This document shows, piece by piece, positions 54,383-63,082 of a stretch of DNA of 64,000 nucleotides. The DNA lies in the NCBI RefSeq assembly GCF_003515075.1, contig NZ_QWLV01000009.1, forward strand, positions 1-64,000, in the 5' to 3' direction. The stretch is from Sphingomonas gilva (GTDB lineage Bacteria > Pseudomonadota > Alphaproteobacteria > Sphingomonadales > Sphingomonadaceae). The stretch's first letter is position 1. Each line of letters starts with the position of its first letter. The notes under the pieces are model-generated. The model was given only the letters and a program-made list of their open reading frames with translations, did not search any database and was not told where the DNA came from. A program made the translations under genes and the position numbers.

Positions 54383-54533
54383 ATTTTTGTGTCGAGCGCC
54401 GTCTTCGTCGGCGGCGCGAGCGGAGGGCTGATCTCATCCTCGTCCTGGCTTGCCGCCGTTCGCAATCGACTGCTCGCTTCTTCGTGATCGACGCCGATGA
54501 TCGAAGAGCGGCAATGGCATTCCTCTTCGGCAT

Positions 54534-54558
54534 GGAACCAACGCGCTCTCGACTGGTT
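54534..54558 (+). promoter_or_regulatory. EcfG-type promoter candidate for the methyltransferase-cphA-cphB operon
   Basis: GGAAC (54534-54538), N16, GGTT (54555-54558), predicting a start about 38 bases ahead of the TTG at 54604. It is the divergent partner of the site at 54358-54382. Confidence 0.45.
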
Positions 54559-54603
54559 GAGCGCCAGGACTCAAATAAAACAGTGACTTAACAAAGGTTA
54601 GTA

Positions 54604-55605
54604 TTGCTTGGACGCGCTTCTCCAGACGCCGCCGCGACGACACCCGACGCGCGTCCATGCCTGCGCGAACTTCTTAATATTTTAGAACAGGATGGGTACG
54701 ACTTCGTCACCGTCACACCTGTCAGCCACGCCCGGGTGGTGGCGCGGACGCATCGCCGACAGGCGCGAGATATGCGGGACATCTTCGGCTGGAGCCTGCC
54801 GTTCGACGCCGCGCTCCTGCCGGCCGGCATGTTCGGGCGGCTGCAGGCGGGCGGCGTAATAGTCGAGGGCGACGATGGTTTGTTCGCGTCCAGGATACGG
54901 GTGTCGAGGGTGCGTGACACCCTGTTTCTCCATTCGGCCTATCCCACCACGGCATGGAACTCGGTCTTTCTCGGTCCGGACAGCTATCGCTTCGCCGAAT
55001 TGATCCTGGCCCGCATGGGATCGCTGCCGGACGGCGCGCGCATTCTCGATTATGGCGCCGGCGCGGGGGTCGGCGGCATCGTGGCGGCGCGCACCCAGCC
55101 GGGTTCGACGCTGACGATCGCCGACATCAATCCCGACGCGCTGTTCCTGGCCGGCATCAACGCTGAGCATGCCGATGTCACCGCGCACGGCGTGGAGGTG
55201 ACAGAACCAACCGAGGTCGAAGGTCCCTACGATCTGGTCGTCACCCATCCGCCGTTCATGATCGACGCCGAAAAGCGCGCCTATCGCGACGGAGGCGATC
55301 TGCATGGCGCTCGGCTCTCGCTTGATTGGGCGGTGGCCGCCGCCGGAAAGCTGGCTCCCGGCGGCAGGCTGATCCTTCATACCGGCGTCTCGATCGTCGA
55401 TGGGGAGGATATGCTGCGCGACCGGCTGCGCGATGCGCTGCCTGGGGTGGGCCTGACCATGGAGTATCGGGAGCTCGATCCCGACATTTTCGGCGACGAG
55501 CTCGACAAGCCGGCCTATGCCGATGTCGATCGCATCGCCGCCGTCGGACTATGCGTGACGCGCATCGGAGGCGACGCTCAGATCGGGGGCGTATGGCGCG
55601 CCTAA
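54604..55605 (+). CDS. Class I SAM-dependent methyltransferase (RsmC/PrmB-like small-domain MTase)
   Basis: The 333-aa product starts at a TTG with AAAGG six bases upstream. The C-terminal half is a Rossmann methyltransferase: ILDYGAGAGVGGIVAART (motif I), LTIADINPDALFLAGIN (motif II), and YDLVVTHPPFMIDAEKRAY, where HPPF replaces the NPPY used by N-methylating enzymes. GGRLILHTGVSIVDGED follows. The N-terminal half has no clear motif. Target unknown: it could act on ribosome or peptide glutamine. It overlaps the cyanophycin synthetase start by 13 bases, so is co-translated with it. Confidence 0.85.
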   Translation: MLGRASPDAAATTPDARPCLRELLNILEQDGYDFVTVTPVSHARVVARTHRRQARDMRDIFGWSLPFDAALLPAGMFGRLQAGGVIVEGDDGLFASRIRVSRVRDTLFLHSAYPTTAWNSVFLGPDSYRFAELILARMGSLPDGARILDYGAGAGVGGIVAARTQPGSTLTIADINPDALFLAGINAEHADVTAHGVEVTEPTEVEGPYDLVVTHPPFMIDAEKRAYRDGGDLHGARLSLDWAVAAAGKLAPGGRLILHTGVSIVDGEDMLRDRLRDALPGVGLTMEYRELDPDIFGDELDKPAYADVDRIAAVGLCVTRIGGDAQIGGVWRA

Positions 55606-58365
55606 GCGCCACGGCGATGTCAGCCGCGGGCGGGGCCGCGCCGATGCGGGTGCTCGAACGCAGCATATATCGCGGCCCCAATCTTTTCAGCGCGCTGCCG
55701 ATGATCCGCATCCAGATCGATCTGGGCACGCTGGAGCATTGGCCGACCGACCGGCTTCCGGGCTTTTCGGGCGGGCTGATCGCATTACTGCCGGGGCTGG
55801 CCGATCATGGTTGCAGCTATCGCGCGCCCGGCGGTTTTGTCCGGCGGCTGCATGACGGCACCTGGCTCGGCCATGTCGTCGAACATGTCGCGATCGAGAT
55901 GCAGCGCTTGTCGGGCGGCGACGTAACGCGGGGGAAGACGCGATCGGTGAAGGGCAGGCCCGGCTGTTACAACATCCTCTATCATTATCGCGACGAGGCG
56001 GTAGGCGTGGCCGCCGGCGCCCACGCGCTGCGGATGGCCGCCGCTCTGCTTCCCGCCGATCTTGCGCGGGTAGACGGCATCGATTTGCTGGGCGTGCCCG
56101 CGGCCGACGATCCGCTCGACATAGGCGCGATCGCCGATGAGCTGCGCGCCATGCTGCGATCAGCGGCGCTCGGTCCGACGACGCGCGCGCTGGTCGAAGA
56201 GGCGCGACGCCGCGGCATTCCGGCCGTTCGTCTCGACGACCGCAGCCTGGTGCAGTTCGGCCTGGGCAGCCGCCAGCGGCGCATCCGCGCGAGCATGACC
56301 GGCCGGACCTCGCTGATCGGAGCGGAACTCGCCGGCAACAAGCATGAGGCCAAGCGGCTGCTGGCCGAGGCCGGGCTGCCCGTGCCGCGCGGCACGGTGG
56401 TGCGCGAAGCCGAGGAAGCCGTGCTGAGCGCACGGCGGTTGGGCTTTCCGGTGGTGGTGAAGCCGCTCGCCGGGAATCACGGACGTGGCGTCACGACTGA
56501 CGTGAGGGATGAGGAGGCGGTGATGCTGGCCTTCGCCCGCGCGGCCAGGCATGGCCGCAGCGTCGTCGTAGAGCGGCAGCTCCCCGGTGCCGACCACCGA
56601 ATCCTGGTGGTGGACGGCAAGGTCGTGGCGGTCGCCGAACGTATGCCCGCGCGCGTGTTCGGCGACGGCCTGCACCGCATCGAGCAGCTGATCGAGTTCG
56701 TCAACGAAGATCCGCGCCGCGGCGTCGGGCACGAGAACGCGCTCACGCGGATCGTTCCCGATGCCGCACTGCTCGCCACGCTCGCACGGCGGGGCAGGAC
56801 GCTCGGAAGCGTGCCCTTGCCGGGCGAAGAGGTGCGGCTCCGCGATACCGCCAAATCTTTCCGCCGGCGGCACTGCGATAGATCGCACCGACAAGATCCA
56901 TCCGTATAATGTCGCGGTCGCGGAACAGGCGGCGGCGGTGGTCGGCCTCGACATCGCGGGGATCGACTTCCTGTCGCCCGACATATCGCTGCCGGTCCGC
57001 GAAACCGGTGGCGGGATCGTCGAGGTGAATGCGGCGCCGGGATTGCGCATGCACCTCGAACCCTCGGAGGGCGAAGCGCGCGACGTCGCGAAGCCCATCC
57101 TAGAGATGCTCTTTCCGCGCGGGACGCGGAGCCGCATCCCGATCTTCGCCCTCACGGGCACGAACGGCAAGACGACGACTGCGCGGATGGTCGCACGAAT
57201 CCTGCGCGAGGCCGGCCTGAACGTCGGCATGACGACGACGTCGGGCATCTATTTCAACGATTGCCTGATGATCGAAGCCGACGCGAGCGGCCCCAAGAGC
57301 GCGCGCATGGTGCTGCGCAATCCCAAGGTGGATGTCGCCGTGCTGGAAACCGCGCGCGGCGGCATCCTGCGCGAAGGGCTGGGTTTCGACACATGCGATG
57401 TCGGCGCCGTGCTCAACGTCACGGCCGATCACCTCGGACTGAAGGGCATCCATTCGATCGAGGACCTGGCGCAGGTGAAGTCGGTCGTCGTCGAAAGCGT
57501 CGCCCGGCGCGGGCACAGCATTCTCAACGCGGACGATCCGATGACGGTGCGCATGGCGCGGCACGCGCGCGGGCGCATCGCGTGGTTTTCCGCAGAAGGC
57601 GGCAGCGCGATGTCCCCTGCATTGCGGGCGCATGTCGAAGGCGGCGGCATGGCGGTGGTTCGGGAGCCGGGCCCGTCCGGCGGCACGTTGGTGCTTCACC
57701 GCGACGGCGAGGCTGTCGACTTGATCCGCGCCGCGGATATCCCAGCGACAATGGACGGCATGGCGGAATTCAACATCCTCAACGCCGCCGCCGCGGCGGC
57801 GATGTGCGCCGCGCAAGGCGTGGCGCTTGACGCGATCCGCACGGGTCTCTCGCGCTTCACCACTTCTTTCGAGGAGTCGCCGGGCCGGCTCAACGTTCAC
57901 GACGAACACGGTTTCCGGGTGATCGTGGATTATGCGCACAATCCGGCCGCGCTCGTCCAGCTCGGCGACCTGATCCAGGCGATGCGCGCCGATCATGGCC
58001 GTGTTTTCGGCATGGTGAGCATCCCGGGCGACAGGCGCGACGAAGACCTGATCGAGATGGGCCGGCTCGCCGCGTCGATCTTCGACGAGATCATGTTTCG
58101 CGAAGCACCCGATGGCCGAGGCCGCCCTGCCGGATCGATCAACGCGTTGATGAGCGAAGGTGCGCTGCTCGCGGGGATGCCCGCCAGCCGCGTCCACCGG
58201 ATGATCAACGAGGAGGCCGCGGCCGACGCATGCCTGGGGGCGGCCCGGCCGGGCGATCTCGTCGTGCTGATGCCCACCGAAGTTGAGCAGATCTGGAATC
58301 AGGTGCTGGCGTTCGAACCCGCTCCGCCAGCCGCGATGCGCGCCGCTGAATTGCCGGTCGCATGA
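55593..58365 (+). pseudogene. cphA: Cyanophycin synthetase, split by a one-base insertion
   Basis: The two frames together give about 924 residues, the usual CphA length. First frame (55593 to about 56855): N-terminal domain (MRVLERSIYRGPNLFSALP) and ATP-grasp domain (AGNKHEAKRLLAEAGLPVPR, FPVVVKPLAGNHGRGV). Second frame (from about 56850): the end of ATP-grasp (NLSAGGTAIDRTDKIHP), then the Mur-ligase-like domain (FALTGTNGKTTTARM, VDYAHNPAALV). The switch occurs at the AAA at 56853-56855. Removing one A restores DTANLSAGGTAID. CphA polymerises Asp and Arg into the storage polymer cyanophycin. The start overlaps the methyltransferase gene. Confidence 0.93.
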
Positions 58366-59153
58366 CGGAGGAGAAGCCCGGGCCGCTGATCATCATTGGC
58401 GGCAACGAGGACAAGGACGGCGACCGCGCCATCCTCAAGGAGGTCGTCGGGCGGCTCGGCGAGGGGCGGCTGATCATCGCAACGGTCGCGAGCCACCAGC
58501 CCGAAGGCTATTTCGAGACCTATCAAGAGGCTTTCGGTGCGCTCGGCGTGACCGACCTCGTCGAGCTGTACGTCAATGAGCGTAGCGAGACCTTCGACGG
58601 CAGCATGAACGACAAGCTGATGAGGGCGGCCGGCATCTTCTTCACCGGCGGAGATCAGCTCCGCATCTCGAGTCAGATCGGCGATACGCCGATCGAGCGG
58701 CTGGTGCGCGACATCCACGCGCGTGGCGGTGTGATCGCGGGCACGTCGGCGGGAGCCTCGGTGATGAGCGGAACGATGCTGGTGAAGGGATCGAGCGCGG
58801 AGTCGCACCGCATCGGTGATCTCCACATGGCTCCCGGTCTCGGCCTGATGCCGGACGCGATCATCGATCAGCATTTCGCGGAGCGCGGCAGGATCGGGCG
58901 GCTGCTGGGCGCGGTGGCCCAAAACCCGCGCGTATTAGGGATCGGGATCGACGAGAATACCGCGATTGTCGTCGAAAACGGGCAATTTCATGTGATCGGA
59001 TCAGGGGCGGTCACGGTCATCGACGGAGCCGGGATGACGCATTCCAACATCGCCGAGGCCGAGCCGGATCGTCCGCTGTCGATGCATGACGTGAAACTGC
59101 ACGTGCTATGCTGCACCGATAGGTTCGAATTGGCCTCGCGACGCCCGTTCTAG
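58362..59153 (+). CDS. cphB: Cyanophycinase
   Basis: The 263-aa S51-type serine peptidase cleaves cyanophycin to beta-Asp-Arg dipeptides. Motifs: PLIIIGGNEDKDGDRAIL, the nucleophile elbow IAGTSAGASVMSG, FFTGGDQLRISS, and the active-site region DAIIDQHFAERGRIGRLL with HFxxRxRxxRL-type residues. The protein has no export signal. The start overlaps the cphA stop by ATGA, so synthesis and breakdown enzymes are coupled. It appears intact, which matters when judging whether the cphA frameshift is real. Confidence 0.95.
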   Translation: MTEEKPGPLIIIGGNEDKDGDRAILKEVVGRLGEGRLIIATVASHQPEGYFETYQEAFGALGVTDLVELYVNERSETFDGSMNDKLMRAAGIFFTGGDQLRISSQIGDTPIERLVRDIHARGGVIAGTSAGASVMSGTMLVKGSSAESHRIGDLHMAPGLGLMPDAIIDQHFAERGRIGRLLGAVAQNPRVLGIGIDENTAIVVENGQFHVIGSGAVTVIDGAGMTHSNIAEAEPDRPLSMHDVKLHVLCCTDRFELASRRPF

Positions 59154-59447
59154 GATAGTTTGGTGGTGCTCTCGCATCGCCGGTTTCCCCCGTCGACCGC
59201 CCGCGGCAGGATCGAAAGGCGTGCCGGCGCTCGCCTGAGGGGTGAGGGGGAGAGAGGGGGTATTCCGGTCCGGCCAGTCTAGACAAAAATTAAAATAAAT
59301 TAGCTAGTTAGATCGTGAGGCTCGTCTCACATCTGAAGCCTGTGACCAACAGGTCGACCACACATCGCCGGTCGGATACGGTTTGTCAGACAATGTCACA
59401 TGGACCGCTCAATTGGGCGTCTCATCCGCTTCCCTGCCGGCTTCCGA
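59154..59447. other. Gene-free stretch after cphB
   Basis: No ORF of interest is present. It includes an AT-rich pocket (59283-59312, AAAATTAAAATAAATTAGC and following) that stands out against the GC-rich background. I see no clear hairpin terminator, tRNA or promoter pair. Confidence 0.5.
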
Positions 59448-61097
59448 TCAGAAGCGGCGCGTGATGCTGAAGCGGAAGCGAGGGTGCTCGTTGCCGCTGT
59501 CATACCGTTTGCCCGACAAGGGTATCGCGATCTCGACTCCAGCATCGGTGAAGGGAAGGATACCGGCGCGAATTCCGCCTCCCGCCGAGGCCAGCGAGCC
59601 GCCACCGAACCCATGTCCCGAATTCGAAACGCTCCCGCCGTCGGCAAAGATATAAGCCTGCGCACCGCGGTTGCGCGCGATGACGCCGTCCATGTCATAG
59701 CGCACTTCCACAGATCCGATCGCGCCGCGATCGCCGGAGCGCTCGCTATAATCATAAGCGCGCAGGAGGCGGCTGCCGCCCAGGCCCAGTTCTTCTGTCA
59801 GCAAAAGTGGACCGTCGGCGACCTGTCCGAGCACCGCCGCATTGAGGCTGAAATCGCCATAACGGCGACTCGTCCAGTCCGCCCAGACCGTCGCCGCGGT
59901 GAAGCGCGCGCCGGCATCGAAGCGGGAGGCGAGAGGATCGCCCGGACGCGTCGCATCGAACGCGTCGATCCCCTGGCTCACTGCGATATTTGAGCGAAGG
60001 CGACCGCCAAAGACGGCAATATTGGCATAGACGCTCGCGCGCAGCACAGTCAGCCGGTCACGCCGCACCGGGATGTCGGCCTTGCGCTGCCGAACATCCC
60101 GCACATCGAGCGAGGCGTTGAGCCATAGGCTGGCCGATCGGCGCCGAAGCAAGGGCTGGGCGGCGCCGATACTGCCGAACCAGCTCTTCCCTACGATCTC
60201 AGCCGGCGAGAGATAGGCGCCGGGCTCACTGCGCGACCAGGAGCCGGTGAGCGACACCTCCGTGCCCGACGAATGAATTCGGGACGAGTACTGCGCGCGC
60301 ACAAACCCAAGCTCCTGGGGTTCGAACAGCGTATTATAGGCAGTCAAGCGCAAGGAGTCGGCGCCCGTCGCGACGCCGTTGACGTCAACGGTCAGGTTCA
60401 CCGCTACGGGACCCAGTGTGCTTGTGCCGTCATTATCCACCCCGCCCCAGCCGGTGATGGGATGGTGGCTCGCTTCGACGACCAGGATCTTTCTTCCATT
60501 GCTCTGGATAACGCGCGACTTGCCCATGCGGACGCCCGCGATGTCGCCGGCGAGCAGCAGGCGCCTTTCAAGATCGGCCATCCTCACGGGCGAACCGGAC
60601 GCGAGAGGCGAGAGTGCCCGCCGGACCGCGGCACTCGACGTGCCCTCGACGCGGACTTCATCAACCACGCCCTCATCGAGCACGATCTCGAGGATGCCGG
60701 CCTTGAGCGGTTGAGGGTCGATGCGGGCTGATGCGAGCACATAGCCCTTGTCTCTCGCGCGATCGGCGATCTGGTCTGCGAGGGCCGCCAATTCTTCGTT
60801 CGTGGCCGTCTTGCCGAGATATCCGTCGACGATGTCGGCGAAGTCAGCTTGCCGCAGCGCAACCAGCCCCGCGACATGCACACCTCCGATACGAACCGTC
60901 GCAGTGTCGGGCGTGGGCGCCCGATCAGGCGCCGGCGTAGCGATCAATCCATCCGCAGGGGCGGGTGTATGCTCGCGATCCTCGTACCGTTCGACTTTAG
61001 ACGGATCGACGCGATCCAGCGTGGATTGTCCAACCGCGGGCGCGCCGGCAGCCAGGAAGATGATCGCGATTGCTGCAGATCGCATGCTGAAGGGCAT
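59448..61097 (-). CDS. ShlB/FhaC/HecB family outer-membrane transporter (TpsB)
   Basis: The 549-aa protein has a signal peptide (MRSAAIAIIFLAAGAPAVG), a POTRA_2 domain (about residues 68-145: VRIGGVHVAGLVALRQADF, DKGYVLASARIDPQPLKAGI), and a 16-strand barrel. The conserved L6-loop-like region is at LGGSRLLRAYDYSERSGDRG, and the terminal BAM signal is FRFSITRRF. TpsB proteins export large beta-helical partner proteins across the outer membrane. No TpsA-like gene is seen on either side within the window. It is divergent from the FecR-domain gene. Confidence 0.9.
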   Translation of the reverse strand: MPFSMRSAAIAIIFLAAGAPAVGQSTLDRVDPSKVERYEDREHTPAPADGLIATPAPDRAPTPDTATVRIGGVHVAGLVALRQADFADIVDGYLGKTATNEELAALADQIADRARDKGYVLASARIDPQPLKAGILEIVLDEGVVDEVRVEGTSSAAVRRALSPLASGSPVRMADLERRLLLAGDIAGVRMGKSRVIQSNGRKILVVEASHHPITGWGGVDNDGTSTLGPVAVNLTVDVNGVATGADSLRLTAYNTLFEPQELGFVRAQYSSRIHSSGTEVSLTGSWSRSEPGAYLSPAEIVGKSWFGSIGAAQPLLRRRSASLWLNASLDVRDVRQRKADIPVRRDRLTVLRASVYANIAVFGGRLRSNIAVSQGIDAFDATRPGDPLASRFDAGARFTAATVWADWTSRRYGDFSLNAAVLGQVADGPLLLTEELGLGGSRLLRAYDYSERSGDRGAIGSVEVRYDMDGVIARNRGAQAYIFADGGSVSNSGHGFGGGSLASAGGGIRAGILPFTDAGVEIAIPLSGKRYDSGNEHPRFRFSITRRF

Positions 61098-61245
61098 TGC
61101 CGAGGTTGATCCTTGTGCACGGGCGTTTCTGGCCGATTACCTCCAAGCAGTTGAGAAACCGTCAACTTGCTGCGGCGGTAACCAAGTCTGTGAACCTGTC
61201 GATGACCAGGCGGCGCTATTGTCAGGCATGGGGAAAGGACGAGCC

Positions 61246-62985
61246 GTGACCAGATTGATCAACCGAGCGTTGCTTGCCGCGCTACTGTCCGCCACCAGCA
61301 CGGTGGCTCTGGCTCAAAGCACCGAATGGCGCATCTCCGAGCTATCCGGGTCGGTTCAGGTCCGCCAGGGCACGACCAAGCAGGCCGCTCGCCGGGGGAT
61401 GACGGTCGCACCCGGATCGATGATCCTGACCGGTCGCGGCGCCAGCGCAGTGCTCGTCCGCGACAAGGATTTCGTTACCGTCGCTGCAAATAGCCGCCTG
61501 GCTGTGCCGGCTGAGGAGCGCGGCGGACTGATCCGCATGATCCAGGAGTGGGGAAATGCGGTTTTCCGGATCGAGAAAAAAGGAAAGCCGCACTTCGCGG
61601 TTGATACCCCGTATCTCGCGGCTGTGGTCAAAGGCACGACCTTTTCGATCACCGTCTCACCGGACGGCTCTTCGCTGCAGGTGACCGAGGGCGTCGTGGA
61701 GGTTGCGACGTTGGACGGCGGGGCCCGAGATCTCATCCGCCCGGGCGCGATAGCGATGATCGGCGCAAGCGATCGCTACCGCCTGTCGATATCCGGCGAC
61801 CAGCAACGGGTCATCGACTCGCCCGAGCGACCCACAACTCCTCCGACCGCTCCGCCTGCACCCGAACCTGCGGTGAAAAGCGAAGCACCACCGGTGGAAT
61901 CGGAGCTGCTCAGCGAAGCCGTTCCGGCCGATAGCGTCGATACGGCATTTGTTAGCCGGCCGGCCGACCTCTCGGTGGTCACCGATGGCTTGATTGGCGG
62001 TGAAGCAAGCGTGGCTCTTGCAAGTCTCGCGTCACCCGTGGCCGCACCTCCTCCCGCACCGCCGCCGGCAACAGGAGAGCCGGGCGGCAACGACAATGGT
62101 GGTCCGGCCGGTGATCCCGGCGGCGCGGAAGATGACGGCCACGGAAACAATAATCCTGACGCCGGCAATGGCGGCAATGGCAACGACAATCCTGGGAACG
62201 CAGATGGTGGCGGCCCCGGCAATGGCGGACCCGGTAGTGCTGGGCCCGGTGACGGCGGCCCTGGCAACGGGAATGGCGGCGGCAACGGGAACGGCGGCCC
62301 GGGCAGCGGTGGTCCCGGCGGCGGCCCAGGTAATGGCGGGCCTGACAATGGCGGACCCGGCGGTGGCCCCGGCAGTGGCGGGCCTGACAATGGCGGTCCC
62401 GGCGGCGGCCCCGGTAACGGCGGTCCTGGCAACGGAGGCGGCAACGGGAACGGCGGCCCGGGCAATGGTGGTCCCGGCAATGGCGGACCCGGCGGTGGCC
62501 CCGGTAACGGCGGTCCCGGCAACGGGAACGGCGGCCCTGGCAATGGTGGTCCTGACAATGGCGGTCCCGGCGGTGGCTCCGGCAACGGCGGTCCCGGCAA
62601 CGGGAACGGAGGCGGCAACGGGAACGGCGGCCCGGGCAATGACGGTTCCGGCGGTGGCGGCCCTGGCGACGGGAACAGCGGTCCCGGCAATGGAAACGGT
62701 GGTGGCAACGGCAGCCCCGGCAACGGCGGCCCTGGCAGTGGCGGACCCGGCAACGGGAGCGGCGGCAACGGGAACAGCGGTCCGGGCAATGGTGGCGGCA
62801 ATGGCAATGGCGGCGGGCCCGGGAACGGCGGACCCGGGAATGGCGGTCCCAGTGGCGGCAATGGCAATGGGGGCGGCGCCGGGGACGGTGGCCCAGCTAA
62901 TGGCGGCCCCGGCAACGGTGGCAACGGCGGTGGCAACGGCAATGGAAACGGTGGCGGTAACGGCCGCGGCGGCGACAACGATTAA
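61246..62985 (+). CDS. FecR-domain protein with a long Gly/Asn/Pro-rich tail
   Basis: The 579-aa product is counted from a GTG at 61246, with AAAGGA six bases upstream; an ATG at 61228 lacks an SD. A signal peptide (INRALLAALLSATSTVALAQ) is followed by a FecR-type domain (about residues 40-145: VQVRQGTTKQAARRGMTV, FAVDTPYLAAVVKGTTFSIT, LQVTEGVVEVATLDGG). A Pro/Ala linker and then about 300 residues of GGPGNGGPGNGN-like repeats end in NGRGGDND. No transmembrane helix is seen, so this is not a classical anti-sigma factor. It is probably periplasmic or surface-associated. Confidence 0.87.
   Translation: MTRLINRALLAALLSATSTVALAQSTEWRISELSGSVQVRQGTTKQAARRGMTVAPGSMILTGRGASAVLVRDKDFVTVAANSRLAVPAEERGGLIRMIQEWGNAVFRIEKKGKPHFAVDTPYLAAVVKGTTFSITVSPDGSSLQVTEGVVEVATLDGGARDLIRPGAIAMIGASDRYRLSISGDQQRVIDSPERPTTPPTAPPAPEPAVKSEAPPVESELLSEAVPADSVDTAFVSRPADLSVVTDGLIGGEASVALASLASPVAAPPPAPPPATGEPGGNDNGGPAGDPGGAEDDGHGNNNPDAGNGGNGNDNPGNADGGGPGNGGPGSAGPGDGGPGNGNGGGNGNGGPGSGGPGGGPGNGGPDNGGPGGGPGSGGPDNGGPGGGPGNGGPGNGGGNGNGGPGNGGPGNGGPGGGPGNGGPGNGNGGPGNGGPDNGGPGGGSGNGGPGNGNGGGNGNGGPGNDGSGGGGPGDGNSGPGNGNGGGNGSPGNGGPGSGGPGNGSGGNGNSGPGNGGGNGNGGGPGNGGPGNGGPSGGNGNGGGAGDGGPANGGPGNGGNGGGNGNGNGGGNGRGGDND
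62080..62984 (+). repeat. Imperfect tandem repeats encoding the Gly/Asn/Pro tail
   Basis: About 900 bases are built from 6-18-base units such as GGCAATGGCGGTCCCGGC and GGCGGTGGCCCCGGTAAC, translated GNGGPG and GGGPGN. The third codon positions vary between units, which suggests selection on the protein rather than pure slippage. The opposite strand is open, giving a spurious Pro/Leu-rich frame. Confidence 0.8.
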
Positions 62986-63082
62986 GCTGCGGTTCCCGCT
63001 GACGCAGTTGGAGTAACAGTCTGTTGAGATGCCGGCGTTAGGACGACGAACCGTAAGCGTGGGGATGGGGAAGGTCGATCAA

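Noticed and set aside
59448-61097. BamA/Omp85 identity for the barrel protein
   Set aside because: There is only one clear POTRA-type domain, and the length fits TpsB (FhaC/ShlB), not a five-POTRA BamA.
61776-62978. Pro/Leu-rich minus-strand frame
   Set aside because: It is the reverse complement of the Gly/Asn/Pro repeat tract and therefore stays open automatically; no SD or signal.
62080-62984. CRISPR-like or satellite array
   Set aside because: Units are short, contiguous and in frame, without unique spacers. They encode a low-complexity protein tail.
61994-63016. Ala/Met/Thr-rich plus-strand frame (340 codons)
   Set aside because: A plus-one reading of the FecR tail repeats.
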